DNA of 64,000 nt from Piscinibacterium candidicorallinum (GCF_047549485.1 NZ_CP180191.1:1-64000), one strand, 5' to 3'. Positions 42,054-51,809 are shown, counted from the first letter of the stretch. The notes: a model not told the origin generated them from the letters alone. Numbers and translations are program-made.

Positions 42054-43475
42054 CTACAGCTTCAGCGGCACGCCGGAGAGCGGCGTGACCCACTCATTGA
42101 GCACCGGCAGGATGTTGGTGTTGACCTTGCCACCCGGTCGGCCCCACTGGAGCAGGCTGTCGCGCTGCGAGGGCGTGTCGAGAAAGGCGTGGTCCGAGTT
42201 GGCCAGCAGCACGAAGCGCGCTGTCTCGGGCCGCAGGCCGTTGACCCAGCTGACCAGCATTTCATGGTCCGAGGCATCGGTGAGGAAGTCGCTCGCGCCA
42301 TACAGCGCCAGCACATGGCCGCTGGCGCCGGCCCAGACTTCGGGCATGTTCAGCGCGGCCACCTGCTGCCAGAAGCGCGCGTGCTGCCCGCTGTACTGCG
42401 GGCCGGAGGGCGAGGGCCGGAAGCTCTCGGCCACCAGCTGCTTGAGCCGCGGGTAGCGGGCCACGATCTGCTCCGGCGTCAGGCCCTCAAGCAGCCAGGC
42501 GCTGTTGAGCAGGGCCTTGTCCTGCAGCAGGTTGTGCATGTCCAGGGGCGTGGTACCGCCCAGCGTGCCCTGCCGCCGGGTGTTCTCAAGGTCGTATTCG
42601 ATCCAGGTTCGGAATGCCGTACCGCTCACCACGATGCCCTTGAGCTTGAACTCGCGCGCGAGCAGCGGGCCCCAGTAGCCGCCCATGCTGTGCCCGAAGA
42701 GAAACACGCGCTCGGGGTCCACGTCGGGCCGCGCCAGCAGGGCCTTGAGCGCCTGGCGATACCCATCCAGGGTCTGCTGGAAGTCCACGGCCGCAAAGGG
42801 CCCGCCTTCACTGTCGCCCACGCCCGGCTTGTCTACGCGCATGGTGACGTAGCCGCTGCGGGCGAAGGGCTGGATCACCTTGGCATAGCCGTTGTCGGCC
42901 GTGAGCGCAAAGTCCACCGTGCCCGGACCGATACCCTGCACGAACATCAGCGCCGGATGCTTCTGGGCTGCACCTGCATTCGGTGCCGTGACGATGGTGC
43001 GCAGCCAGCCGCGTTCGCTCTTCACCTGGCCGTAGGTGACATGGTAGTCGGTCGACACCTCGCGCGTTCGTCCGGCCAGCGTGCCGCTCAGTCGCAAGGG
43101 CTTGCGGTTGCGCTCGCCGGTCACGCGTACGGGCGCACCTTCCACTTGCGTGCTGAGCCAGGCGGCCACCTCGGCGGGCGTGCGCACAGTTGTGTCGTTC
43201 AGGCGGTTGATCACGTCGCCCACCTGCAGGCCGAGTGCCTGCGCGGTGAGATTGGGCACCACGGCATCGATCCGCACGCCGATCTGCAGCTCGCTCAACT
43301 GCGCGCCCAGCGCGGCTTTTCTCGGCAGCACAGGGACATCGGACTGCGCGGCTGCCGGACGCGGTACAGCCAGGTACAGCGCCATGGCAAGCAGGGATGC
43401 CACCCAGACCGGCCAGGATCGGGGTAACGCAGGGCGCGCCGCAGCATGCGGCGCGGCGATGAGGTCAGCGGTCAT
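42054..43475 (-). CDS. Secreted PDZ domain-alpha/beta hydrolase fusion
   Basis: This 473-aa protein starts behind GGAG. The N-terminal signal/anchor ends near PRPAAAQ (about 44). A PDZ-like segment (about 58-125) has GVRIDAVVPNLTAQALGLQVGDVINRLNDTTVRTPAEVAAWL. The hydrolase domain (about 155-460) has nucleophile GHSMGG, LYGASDF (acid) and NSDHAFLDT (His). It resembles PDZ-bearing prolyl-oligopeptidase-like or acyl hydrolases. The PDZ module probably directs it to a partner or substrate C-terminus. Confidence 0.82.
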   Translation of the reverse strand: MTADLIAAPHAAARPALPRSWPVWVASLLAMALYLAVPRPAAAQSDVPVLPRKAALGAQLSELQIGVRIDAVVPNLTAQALGLQVGDVINRLNDTTVRTPAEVAAWLSTQVEGAPVRVTGERNRKPLRLSGTLAGRTREVSTDYHVTYGQVKSERGWLRTIVTAPNAGAAQKHPALMFVQGIGPGTVDFALTADNGYAKVIQPFARSGYVTMRVDKPGVGDSEGGPFAAVDFQQTLDGYRQALKALLARPDVDPERVFLFGHSMGGYWGPLLAREFKLKGIVVSGTAFRTWIEYDLENTRRQGTLGGTTPLDMHNLLQDKALLNSAWLLEGLTPEQIVARYPRLKQLVAESFRPSPSGPQYSGQHARFWQQVAALNMPEVWAGASGHVLALYGASDFLTDASDHEMLVSWVNGLRPETARFVLLANSDHAFLDTPSQRDSLLQWGRPGGKVNTNILPVLNEWVTPLSGVPLKL

Positions 43476-43619
43476 GACGACAACTCCAGACAGACGAACG
43501 GAGCCTGAACACTAGCCGCCCCCGCCGCACCCCAAGGCGGTGCGTGCACGAACTGCGGATTGAGCGACATGAACGGCCGGGGCCACCCCGCAGAGTCGGC
43601 TGGCGGCTACGCTGCGCCC

Positions 43620-44135
43620 ATGGAGTTCAGCATCCGCACCGGTACGGCGGACGATGCGCTGTGCATCGCCGCCCTGGCCACCCAGACCTTTCTCGACACC
43701 TATGCCAATGACGGCGTGCGCGCCGATCTCGCCCGGGAAGTCTTTGCCCTGTGCAGCACCAGCGCCTTCGAAGCGCAGCTGCGTGAGCCGCAGACCGTGT
43801 TTCTGCTTGCCACCCGGGGTGCGCTGCTGCTTGGCTTTGCACAGCTCCATCTGGGGCTGCGCACTGCAGGCTACACAGCGCATGCGGGCTGCGAGATCGT
43901 GCGCCTGTACGTGCAGCCCAACCAGAAGCGCCGCGGCATCGGCCGTGCGCTCATGGACGCAGCACACCAGCGCAGTCGGGCCCAGGGCGCGGCCACCACC
44001 TGGCTGACCGCCTGGGCCGAGAACCATCGCGCACGCGCCTTCTACAAGGCGATCGGCTACCAGGACGTGGGCGAGCTGCCCTATGTCTGGGAAGACCAGT
44101 CCTACGAGAACCGGGTCTTCGTGCGGGCGCTATAG
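43620..44135 (+). CDS. GNAT family N-acetyltransferase
   Basis: This 171-aa protein has the GNAT core: EIVRLYVQPNQKRRGIGRALMDAAHQRSRAQGA (motif A) and LTAWAENHRARAFYKAIGYQDVG (motif B). An upstream frame from 43560 adds 20 unconserved residues. The 3-prime end overlaps the convergent lipoprotein gene by 6 bp. The substrate is unknown, possibly an amino acid or polyamine. Confidence 0.87.
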   Translation: MEFSIRTGTADDALCIAALATQTFLDTYANDGVRADLAREVFALCSTSAFEAQLREPQTVFLLATRGALLLGFAQLHLGLRTAGYTAHAGCEIVRLYVQPNQKRRGIGRALMDAAHQRSRAQGAATTWLTAWAENHRARAFYKAIGYQDVGELPYVWEDQSYENRVFVRAL

Positions 44136-44561
44136 CGCCTCCTTCCACTCCGCGTTGAACAGGCGCCACTGGCTGCCCTCGCGCCGCCAGTTCGTCGTGA
44201 AGATCCAGCTCTGGCCGCGCTCGGGCAGCAGGCCGCTGCTTCCGGTCGCCAGCACGCCGATCTGCGCGGTCGCGCGCTGGCCGTCGATCTTGACTTCGCG
44301 CACCGTCGCCACCACGTTGATGTTCTGGTTGGTGAGAAAGACGCCGGCCAGGATGCGTCGCGCTTCCTTCTTGTCGAAGTTGCCGGACTCGCGCGTGAAG
44401 TCGTCTGCCAGGTGCTCCAGAAACCCGCTGGCGTCCTTGGCCTGGATGGCGGCCTGCATCTTGTCCACCGCGGCGCGCAGCTCCTTTTCAGGGTCCGAGC
44501 GGCCGCAGGCAGCCAGCAGGCCGAGGGTTGCGAAGGCGATGAGCAGGGCGCGGCGCAGCAT
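44130..44561 (-). CDS. NTF2-like lipoprotein
   Basis: This 143-aa lipoprotein has the signal LRRALLIAFATLGLLAACG, with Cys as the lipidated residue. The mature part has an NTF2/SnoaL-like cone: MQAAIQAKDASGFLEHLADDFTRESGNFDKKEARRIL and GQSWIFTTNWRREGSQWRLFNAEWKE. A longer start at 44636 would hide the signal. Confidence 0.78.
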   Translation of the reverse strand: MLRRALLIAFATLGLLAACGRSDPEKELRAAVDKMQAAIQAKDASGFLEHLADDFTRESGNFDKKEARRILAGVFLTNQNINVVATVREVKIDGQRATAQIGVLATGSSGLLPERGQSWIFTTNWRREGSQWRLFNAEWKEAL

Positions 44562-44760
44562 GAGGGTTTTCGAGTGCCTGAGTGTGAGGCCGCCGCAGGA
44601 CGGCCGTGGGTCTGCACTGTAGTCTTGCAATGGCACGGAACTCGCTTTGGGTTTTCACGCACGCCGCAAGGAACTGACCGCCGTGCCGCGGGTCATTGAA
44701 ATTCGATCGGGCAAATCACACGCCCCGACGCTCAAGAACAACACTCCTCCAGAGGTCTGC

Positions 44761-45864
44761 ATGAACACGTTTGCATTTACGCGGCAGCGCCTTGGGCTGA
44801 CCGGTGCGATGCTCGGCGCGACGTTGATTGGTCTGAGCTTCTGGGCCTGCGCGCCGCGCGCCCAGGCCAACGCCGCCGACCCGGCCGCCGCACCGCCACC
44901 CATCACCGCACCCGCTGCAGCCTTCGAGGTCATTGACCTTGAGTGGCAGGACGCAAGCCGCCAGCGCGTGGTGCCTGCGCGCCTGTACTGGCCCGCGCAG
45001 GCACAGGAAGGCAGCGTGCCGCTGGTGGTGTTCAGTCACGGTCTGGGCGGCTCACGCATGGGCTACCGGCATCTGGGGCAGTACTGGGCGCAGCAGGGTT
45101 ATGCCAGCCTGCATCTGCAGCACGCAGGCAGCGATCGTGAGGTCTGGCGCGGCAATGTCTTCAGCCTGGTGAGCAATCTGCAGGCAGCGGCGAGTGACCT
45201 GAACGCCGCCAACCGCGCGCTGGACGTCCGATTCGCCATCACGCAGATGCTCGCAGAGCCGCGCTTTGCGCCGCACATCCGCAGCGAGGCGATTGCCGTG
45301 GCCGGCCACAGCTACGGTGCCAACACCGCGCTGCTTGTCTCCGGCGCGCGGGTGCTGCGCGAGGGCCTGCCGACCGATCTGCACGATCCGCGGGTCAAGG
45401 CCGCTGTGCTGCTATCTGCTCCGCCCTTCTATGGCGAGGCGGACATGCGGCCGATCCTGGGCGGCATTGAGGTGCCCACGCTGCACGTGACGGGCACGGA
45501 AGACGTGATCCGCATCCCCGGCTACCGCAGCGAACCCACCGACCGCGTGGCCGTGTTCGAGGCCACGGGCAGCCCGCGCAAGCTGCTGGCGGTGTTCCGC
45601 GGCGGGACGCACAACATCTTCACCGACCGCACCGATCAGGCGGGCGCAGAACTCAACCGTGTGGTCAAGCGCGCCACGCGCGAGGTCAGCACTCTCTTTC
45701 TGGACGCCACGCTGCGTGCTGGCGATCCGCAGGCCGTGGACCGCTGGTTGGCCGAGAACCGTGGGCTGTTCGCGCGTGTGAGCGGCAGTCTGGGCTCGGC
45801 GGCCCAGGCCGCGAATCCCGCGCCCGGGGCGCCCGTCGCCCTGCTCGTCCGCGCGGCCGAGTGA
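44761..45864 (+). CDS. Secreted alpha/beta hydrolase (dienelactone hydrolase-like)
   Basis: This 367-aa protein starts behind AGAGG. The signal runs to about residue 37 (ending RAQANA). The hydrolase has oxyanion region VVFSHGLGGSRMG, nucleophile AVAGHSYGANTALL, acid VTGTEDVI and His in RGGTHNIFTD. It resembles predicted dienelactone or PAF-acetylhydrolase-like enzymes. The last 30 residues are Ala/Pro-rich. Confidence 0.85.
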   Translation: MNTFAFTRQRLGLTGAMLGATLIGLSFWACAPRAQANAADPAAAPPPITAPAAAFEVIDLEWQDASRQRVVPARLYWPAQAQEGSVPLVVFSHGLGGSRMGYRHLGQYWAQQGYASLHLQHAGSDREVWRGNVFSLVSNLQAAASDLNAANRALDVRFAITQMLAEPRFAPHIRSEAIAVAGHSYGANTALLVSGARVLREGLPTDLHDPRVKAAVLLSAPPFYGEADMRPILGGIEVPTLHVTGTEDVIRIPGYRSEPTDRVAVFEATGSPRKLLAVFRGGTHNIFTDRTDQAGAELNRVVKRATREVSTLFLDATLRAGDPQAVDRWLAENRGLFARVSGSLGSAAQAANPAPGAPVALLVRAAE

Positions 45865-45912
45865 GCGACGCGCCAGTCCCAAGGCACGTGGCAAGGCGCG
45901 TGCGCAGAGAAC

Positions 45913-47073
45913 TCAGGGCACGGGCCGGACCACCGGTGGGTTGCTTGCAAGCGCCTGCTTGATGAGCGGATCGAGCTGGGCCTTGAGCGTTTCCGAGGGC
46001 AGGTTGTCCGCGCTGTTCGGCTGCCGCGTCATGATCACGGCGGCGTAGTTGCCCGCCGGATTGCCCTGCATGTCGATCCACGGCGCCCAGCCGAACGCGC
46101 CGGTCGATGAGACCCGCAGCCCGGCGTCGCAAGCGGCCACGTTGGCCGGTGTCGTGCACTCGCGCCACAGGCCCAGCCCGTAGTGGAAGTCGCGGCCGGA
46201 CTGCGTGAGATACGGGCTGTTGCGAATCGTGGTGCCGGCGCTCCACTGCTCGCGGCGCTGCTCATCGATGGCGCTCTGGCTGATCAGCCGCGTGCTGCCT
46301 GCCAGGCCGCGGCGCAGCTGCAGCATCATGAAGCGCATGTAGTCCAGCCCCGTGGTGTTGATGGTGCCGGCCGGGTTCGGGTTGCTCTGGAACGCGGCAC
46401 CGGCCACGGCGGTCTGGCTCATGCCCAGCGGGCCGGTCAGTTCATCGGCGACGATCTGCGCCCAGGGCTTGCCGGTGGCCACTTCGGCGGCCCGCGCCGC
46501 AATGCGCAGATGCGTGCTGCCGTAGCTGAAGACGCTGCCCGGGGTGACGGCGCCGACCTGCTGGCCCTCATAGATATGCAACACTGCCTCGGCCAGGGTG
46601 ATGTCGGTGGCATCCGAGTTCGCCTGATCACCGTCGATGCCGGTGGTGAAGCTCAGGGCCTGGCGCAGGGTGGCATTGCCCAGGTTGCCGGCCCATGGCG
46701 CGCCACCGCGCGTCGTCAGCCAGGTGCGCAGCGGCGCGTCCAGGTCCATGAGCCCGCGATCGACGAGCCGCATGATGACTGTGGCCGACACCCACTTGGA
46801 GGCCGAGGCCACCGGCACGACTGTGCTGTTGGCGAATCCAGTCGAATAGCTGAAGACCACACCCTGCGTGGTCGCCACCTCCACGGCCAGGCCGTTGGCA
46901 AATCCGGGACGGGCCGCGTCGATGGCGTTGATGACCGGTTGCCATGCATTGGCCGGGGGCGGAGCGGGAGGTGCTTGCGCGGGGGCATCAGAGCCGCCAC
47001 CGCATGCAGCCAGCAGCGCGAGCGCAAGGCCCACCGCGGCCATGCCGCGCAGGCGAGATCCAGGAGCAGACAT
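45913..47073 (-). CDS. Beta-lactamase-family serine hydrolase lipoprotein
   Basis: This 386-aa lipoprotein has the signal GLALALLAACGGG. The beta-lactamase/DD-peptidase fold shows SxxK as SASKW and the second motif YGSTH, plus HYGLGLWREC and VIMTRQPN. Members act as esterases or D-aminopeptidases as often as lactamases. The start at 47073 was chosen so that the lipobox falls at residue 24. Confidence 0.85.
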   Translation of the reverse strand: MSAPGSRLRGMAAVGLALALLAACGGGSDAPAQAPPAPPPANAWQPVINAIDAARPGFANGLAVEVATTQGVVFSYSTGFANSTVVPVASASKWVSATVIMRLVDRGLMDLDAPLRTWLTTRGGAPWAGNLGNATLRQALSFTTGIDGDQANSDATDITLAEAVLHIYEGQQVGAVTPGSVFSYGSTHLRIAARAAEVATGKPWAQIVADELTGPLGMSQTAVAGAAFQSNPNPAGTINTTGLDYMRFMMLQLRRGLAGSTRLISQSAIDEQRREQWSAGTTIRNSPYLTQSGRDFHYGLGLWRECTTPANVAACDAGLRVSSTGAFGWAPWIDMQGNPAGNYAAVIMTRQPNSADNLPSETLKAQLDPLIKQALASNPPVVRPVP

Positions 47074-47205
47074 CAGTGAATATTCCGGGTGGCGGTGAAC
47101 CACCGCAGTGTTGCCGCCGCGGCGTGCTGCGGCAAGCGCGCCGCGGTAAGCAGGCACGCCCAAGGCTTCAGTGCTGAAACACGCCTGAACGCGCCGCAGG
47201 GCCGC

Positions 47206-48324
47206 TCATGCAGTCAGCCCGATCATGAAGGCGCGCTGCGGATCAAAGCGGCCGTCGATCGCCTGGGCGAGTGCCGCCAGTGCAGGAGACACGCCGCGCA
47301 CCGCCTCGATCTGCATCCAGCGCCGATCCTGATTCACGGTCTGGTGGATACGCTGCCAGGCCTCGGAGAAGCGTGCACTCAGCTCGGGCAGGCCCCAGTC
47401 CTGCGTACGCTTGGCCACGCGCGGCGCGGTGTGGAAGTGGTTCGGCACGGCGCCCGGCAGGCCGGCGGTGAACTGGCCGCTGCCCATCATGTCGGGCTGG
47501 GCGCCACCGATGATGCAGCTGTACTCCAGCTGATCGATGAAGTAGCCATGCACGGCGATGCGCTGCGCCGCGCTGCCGGAGAAGTCCAGGTACAGCGTCG
47601 GCACCCGCGCCAGCGTGCCGACCTGGTCACCCAGGATCACCTGGTCATAGCAGGGCAGGTCGCGCACATGAGCCAGGTTCCCGGCGGTGGTCATGCCGAT
47701 CAGGCGCACGCCCTGGCGCGTGCGGGCGCGCGCTGCGAGCAGGATGGCCGTCATCCAGGCGCTCTTGCTGCTCGGGCTGGAGAACAGCACCTGCTGCGCG
47801 CCGAAGAGCTGCTCCTCTTCAAGGAAGTCGTCCAGCAGATAGGCCTGAAGCGCGAGCGGCTTGAGCAGGGCCTGCAGCGGTTCAAGCTCGCTGCGCCAGT
47901 CCCGGTCTGCCGTACAGCGCACATAGTGGTTGTAGACGGGCTCCAGATCGGCGCGATGCGGCGCGCCATCCACGAAGCTGCCGGCGTTGAGATCGCTGGG
48001 GCGCACGAGCACGTGGCTGGCCAGCGGGAAGTAGCCGTAGATGCGTTCGCCGGTATCCAGCCCCGCGGCTCGGCTCGTCTGCACCGTGGCAAACCCCCAG
48101 CCGGGCAGCCGGCCCCAGTCGGCATCCTGGGCGGGGAAGTAGCGCCAGAAGTGCAGCTGCTCGCCGCGCGCGGCATAACTCACGTTGTTGGCGGAGAAGC
48201 CCACATGCTCAATGGCCAGCAGGGCTTCGCCCGCCTCCGGCTCCGGCAGGCTGTGCTCGACGGCGCGCAGATCGCGCAGGCTGTTGCGGCGGCACTCCAG
48301 GGCGATCAGCGAGCGATCGGGCAT
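47206..48324 (-). CDS. DUF2855 family protein
   Basis: This 372-aa protein starts behind AGGAG. It matches DUF2855, a quinone-oxidoreductase-like family: LLAIEHVGFSANNVSYAARGEQLHFWRYFP, LPGWGFATV, RIYGYFPLASHVLVRP and QVLFSSPSSKSAWMTAILL. Family members are often near polyketide or lipid genes. The cofactor site is degenerate, so enzymatic activity is uncertain. Confidence 0.87.
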   Translation of the reverse strand: MPDRSLIALECRRNSLRDLRAVEHSLPEPEAGEALLAIEHVGFSANNVSYAARGEQLHFWRYFPAQDADWGRLPGWGFATVQTSRAAGLDTGERIYGYFPLASHVLVRPSDLNAGSFVDGAPHRADLEPVYNHYVRCTADRDWRSELEPLQALLKPLALQAYLLDDFLEEEQLFGAQQVLFSSPSSKSAWMTAILLAARARTRQGVRLIGMTTAGNLAHVRDLPCYDQVILGDQVGTLARVPTLYLDFSGSAAQRIAVHGYFIDQLEYSCIIGGAQPDMMGSGQFTAGLPGAVPNHFHTAPRVAKRTQDWGLPELSARFSEAWQRIHQTVNQDRRWMQIEAVRGVSPALAALAQAIDGRFDPQRAFMIGLTA

Positions 48325-48337
48325 CGGGGCTCCTGTC

Positions 48338-48438
48338 GACAGGCGGCAGACCTGATTGCAAGGATTGTTGCGCCAAACCCCAGTGTTTGCCCATGCCCGC
48401 GCGGCCGGCCGGTGGCGCCTGCTGGACAGGCGGCAGAC
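48338..48438. repeat. Two direct copies of GACAGGCGGCAGAC
   Basis: The 14-mer occurs at 48338-48351 and 48425-48438 in the gap between DUF2855 and YdcF genes, 87 bp apart in the same orientation. Possibly a duplicated element or recombination remnant. No further copy noticed. Confidence 0.5.
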
Positions 48439-49179
48439 TCAGATCAGCGCCAGCACGCGCGCCAGAGTTTCCTGAAACGCAAGCTGCGTGGTCAGCAGGG
48501 CGCGCTGGTTGGGGATCCAGGCGTACAGCGAGTCGATCGGCTCGGCGCGGTAGTCCGTCGGTGCCGCAATGACCGTGAACCCTGCGGCCTCGAAGGCGCG
48601 CACGGAGCGCGGCATGTGAAAGGCCGAGGTCACGACGACTACGGTGCGCCATTCCGGCTTGAGCGAGCGCGTGCGCAGCGCGTTTTCGCGCGTGTCCACG
48701 GCGGCAGCTTCCACCACAGCAACCTCAACGCCGTAGTCCTGCTTGAAGGACTGCGCCATCAGTTCGCCCACCGGCGCCCCGTACGTCGCCCGTCCGCCGC
48801 CCGTCGGGATCACGGGCAAGCCGCTGCTGCGGGCAAGGCGCGCCGCGTAGCGCATCCGTGCGGAGGTGGTGCGGTCAGGCTGCGCTGCGCCGTACTCCGG
48901 CGCGTTGAAGCTTCGCCCGCCGGAGAGCACCACAATGCCTTGGGCCGCCGACAGATCCGCACCCGGCGGCAGCGGCGCGACGAGGCTTTCGATGCTGCCG
49001 ATCCACAGGGACGCCACCGCCGGGGTGGCCGCCAGCCAGATCGTCAACGCGCCCGCGGCAAAGCCCGCGCCGGCCAGACGCGGCATGCGGCGGCGCAGCC
49101 ACCAGGCCAGCACCATGAGTGTGAGCGGTGCGCCGCAGAACAGCGTGCCCAGCAGGGCGTAGTTGAGGGTCTCGGTCAC
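48439..49179 (-). CDS. YdcF/DUF218 family membrane protein
   Basis: This 246-aa protein starts at GTG 49179. Two N-terminal hydrophobic segments (about 5-25 and 38-60) precede a DUF218 domain: GIVVLSGGRSFNAPEYG, SGLPVIPTGGGRATYGAPV, DTRENALRTR and VVVTSAFHMPRSVRAFEAAGF. The family (ElyC, SanA, YdcF) is tied to envelope integrity; the biochemical role is not known. Confidence 0.87.
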   Translation of the reverse strand: MTETLNYALLGTLFCGAPLTLMVLAWWLRRRMPRLAGAGFAAGALTIWLAATPAVASLWIGSIESLVAPLPPGADLSAAQGIVVLSGGRSFNAPEYGAAQPDRTTSARMRYAARLARSSGLPVIPTGGGRATYGAPVGELMAQSFKQDYGVEVAVVEAAAVDTRENALRTRSLKPEWRTVVVVTSAFHMPRSVRAFEAAGFTVIAAPTDYRAEPIDSLYAWIPNQRALLTTQLAFQETLARVLALI

Positions 49180-49214
49180 GGCGCGAGCTCAGGCGGGCAC
49201 ACCGAGCAGCCCGA

Positions 49215-50519
49215 TCAGCGGCGCGGCTGGCGCAGCGCCTCTTGCCAGACCTGCATCAGCGCGCCTTTGGGCGTGCCTTCGTAAGTGCGCAGGCCCATGG
49301 CGCCTTCGGCCTTGAAGCGCAGTTCGCCCGCCTGGGCGTTCTCGGCGGCCGAGCGCTGGGCGTTCATGAAGATGCAGTTGCTGTCATTGCCGCAGGCCCG
49401 GTAGAAGGGCCAGCTGGCGCTGGGGTAGCAGCTGGTCATCACGTCGGCGGGCACCGCGTCGAACAGGCTGGACCAGGTCACGAGATCCACGTTCAGGGCG
49501 CGGGCCTGCGCGAGCAGCCAGCGCAGATAGGCGGCGGCTGCAGCATCGTTGCCGGGCACGGCGGCTCGCTGGCAGCTGCTGGGCGTGCCCAGGGCCAGGT
49601 CGCGCGAGTTCCAGCCGGTGTCGGCCACCAGCAGCGGGGCTTCCTTGGGATTGCGGTCGCGCACGCGGCTCAGGTAGTCGCGCGGCAGCTGCACCGGATC
49701 GGTGGCGCGCGGGCCGTGGATCTGCATCGCCAGCCCGAAGCGGTCGCGCGAGAGATTGTTCAGCGCGGCGTAGTGCGCGGCATCAAAGCCATCGAGGCTC
49801 TTGCCGTAGAGCTCGTCGATCAGGAAGGACGCGTACACCACGGCGTTGGCATCCACGGCCTTGGCTGCACGGTAGCTGGCGCGCTGCAGGTCCACCAGGG
49901 CGCGCCAGGCCGGGCCGTCGCCGCAGGCGGCCAGGTAGCCGTTGATCTCGGCAGAAACATTTACCCAGCGCGGCGCGTAGGTGCGCATCATCCAGGTGAC
50001 GTAGCGCGGGTAGGCGGTCGCATAGGACGCCTCGGTGCCCAGATTCAGGTCGAAGCAGCGCGAACCCACTTCGCGCAGCTCGATGTTCGTGCCGTCCCGC
50101 ACGGCTTCGCGCGCATAGCGCTCGCGGGCCAGCGTGAGCTGCAGCGAGACCGGCTTGCCCGAGGCGCGCGCGGCATCGGCCAGCTCACGCTGCATGCGCA
50201 CCCAGGGGTGGTCGGCACGCGGCTCGGTGTTCTCGGCGAATTCGCGCCAGGGGATGCCCAAGGTCTCGGCGAACACGGTCACCGCATCGCCATCGCGGCC
50301 AGCGGCAGCGAATCGCTCGGCCACCGGCTCGCGCACACGCCAGAGCAGATCGGTGCCGATGGCGGCCTGCACCGTGCCCGTGCTCAGCGCAAAGGGCCGG
50401 GTGGCGTCGGCTGCGGGCGCGGGGCTGGGCGGCGCCGTCTGGCCCAGAACCGGCAGCACCGCCGTGCAGAGCGCGAGAACAGCAAGTGAAGAAGCAGCCG
50501 CGTGGCGGACGTTGAACAT
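49215..50519 (-). CDS. Secreted glycoside-hydrolase-like protein of unknown family
   Basis: This 434-aa protein has a signal peptide ending near VLGQTA and an AGGAT site upstream. It has a TIM-barrel-like sequence: FAETLGIPWREF, YVTWMMRTYAPRWVNVSAEING, VVYASFLIDELYG and APLLVADTGWNSR. The placement of Glu in NVSAEING and Asp in VADTGWN resembles GH53/GH5-like enzymes. I could not match a specific family. Confidence 0.6.
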   Translation of the reverse strand: MFNVRHAAASSLAVLALCTAVLPVLGQTAPPSPAPAADATRPFALSTGTVQAAIGTDLLWRVREPVAERFAAAGRDGDAVTVFAETLGIPWREFAENTEPRADHPWVRMQRELADAARASGKPVSLQLTLARERYAREAVRDGTNIELREVGSRCFDLNLGTEASYATAYPRYVTWMMRTYAPRWVNVSAEINGYLAACGDGPAWRALVDLQRASYRAAKAVDANAVVYASFLIDELYGKSLDGFDAAHYAALNNLSRDRFGLAMQIHGPRATDPVQLPRDYLSRVRDRNPKEAPLLVADTGWNSRDLALGTPSSCQRAAVPGNDAAAAAYLRWLLAQARALNVDLVTWSSLFDAVPADVMTSCYPSASWPFYRACGNDSNCIFMNAQRSAAENAQAGELRFKAEGAMGLRTYEGTPKGALMQVWQEALRQPRR

Positions 50520-50649
50520 CGAACAGATCCTGAATGATTACGCTGCAATGCAGCAACCGAAGTGCGGGTTGTAGCGCGCAACCTTGTTCGCCCGCAAACG
50601 ATCTTGGGGCTTTGTCAACGAAGTGCGACGCCTGGCGCCGCGCGGCCGT

Positions 50650-50910
50650 TCAGCGGCCGGGGTGCGTGAGCTGCTCCATGCGGGTCAGCCAGAGCAGGGC
50701 CTGCTCGCGGCTCTCGCAGCACATCTCGGCCGAGGGCTGCAGCCCGCCGCAGGCCGCGGGCCGCTCCGCGTGGCCGAAGATGGCGCAACGCATGTCGTCC
50801 ATCAGGTGCACGCAGCGCACGCCGCCCGGCTTGCCCTGCGGCATGCCGATGAACGGCGTGTTGATGGACGGCGCAATGCAGCAGGCGCCACAGCCGGGGC
50901 GGCAGTTCAT
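50650..50910 (-). CDS. YkgJ-family cysteine cluster protein
   Basis: This 86-aa protein has a CxxxCGxCC-type cluster at its start, CRPGCGACC (residues 3-11), with CVHLMDDMRCAIFGHAERPAAC and CCESREQAL following. The family probably binds zinc or an iron-sulfur cluster. Its ATG overlaps the upstream stop (ATGA). Confidence 0.87.
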   Translation of the reverse strand: MNCRPGCGACCIAPSINTPFIGMPQGKPGGVRCVHLMDDMRCAIFGHAERPAACGGLQPSAEMCCESREQALLWLTRMEQLTHPGR

Positions 50911-51809
50911 CGCGCCGCCTTCAGTGCAGGGCTCACGATCGCCGGCGGGGCTGGCGCTGCACCCAGCGCGGCCGGTGCCCGCCCAAGCCAGTGCGCCGCG
51001 GCATTGACCGCCGGCACGTTCGCGCGGCTCATCAGTTCGAGGTGCCCGAAGGAAAAGGGTGAAAAGTGCAGCAGATCGCACACATGGCTGCCGATGCGCG
51101 CCATCCAGCAGGGCAACGCAATCTGCAGCGGCGCCGCGCGGCCGTGTGCTCGCAGGCGCAGCAGCAGCTTGCCCATGGGCATGGCTTCGGGCCCGCCCAG
51201 TTCCACCTCGCGCGGGCAGTCCGCGGCGGGCGCCGCCACCAGCGCCGCAATCACCTCGCCCAGTTCGCTCACCTGCAGGGCGGCGATCTGGCCGCGCGCG
51301 GCGCCCGGCAGCGGCTGCACCGGCCATTGCGCCACGCGGCGGATCCAGCGCGCGCCAAAGCCGCCCTCGCCGTCCAGCAGCGAGGGGCGCACGACGATGG
51401 CATGTTCGTTTGCGGCTCGAATCGCCTGCTCACCCGCCCACTTGCTGCGGATGAAGCGACTGCGTGCGTCTGCGCTCAGGCCGAGGGCGGAGACGTGGAC
51501 AAGCCGCACGCCCCGCGCCGCGCAGGCTGCTGCGAGTGCGGCAGGCGCGTCGCAATGCACGCGGGCATAGGTCTGGGCCCAGCGCTCGCGCAGGATGCCC
51601 ACGCAATTCACCACCGCATCCACCGCCCGGAGGGCGTCCTGCCAGTCCGCCGGCTGCACGCGGCGGTGCAAGGCCAGTTCGTGCACGGGCAGCTCGCCCG
51701 CCACCCGGGCGCGCCGGCCGCCGATCTCCACCTGATGCCCGCGTGCCAGCAGGGCCGCCACCACATGCCGGCCGATGAATCCGCGTCCTCCCAGAACCAG
51801 TACCCGCAT
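50907..51809 (-). CDS. NAD(P)-binding atypical SDR (NmrA/complex I assembly-like)
   Basis: This 300-aa protein has an N-terminal Rossmann motif VLVLGGRGFIGRHVVAALLARGH (4-26), DAVVNCVGILRE, RLVHVSALGLSADARSRFIRSKWAGE and VVRPSLLDGEGGFG. It resembles the NDUFA9/YlbE group of atypical SDRs. It is divergent from the GbsR gene with a palindromic operator between them. Confidence 0.85.
   Translation of the reverse strand: MRVLVLGGRGFIGRHVVAALLARGHQVEIGGRRARVAGELPVHELALHRRVQPADWQDALRAVDAVVNCVGILRERWAQTYARVHCDAPAALAAACAARGVRLVHVSALGLSADARSRFIRSKWAGEQAIRAANEHAIVVRPSLLDGEGGFGARWIRRVAQWPVQPLPGAARGQIAALQVSELGEVIAALVAAPAADCPREVELGGPEAMPMGKLLLRLRAHGRAAPLQIALPCWMARIGSHVCDLLHFSPFSFGHLELMSRANVPAVNAAAHWLGRAPAALGAAPAPPAIVSPALKAAR

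Noticed and set aside
47089..49284. 731-codon plus-strand frame opposite DUF2855 and YdcF genes
   Set aside because: It is a GC-rich shadow spanning two well-supported minus-strand genes; the translation has no recognisable domain.
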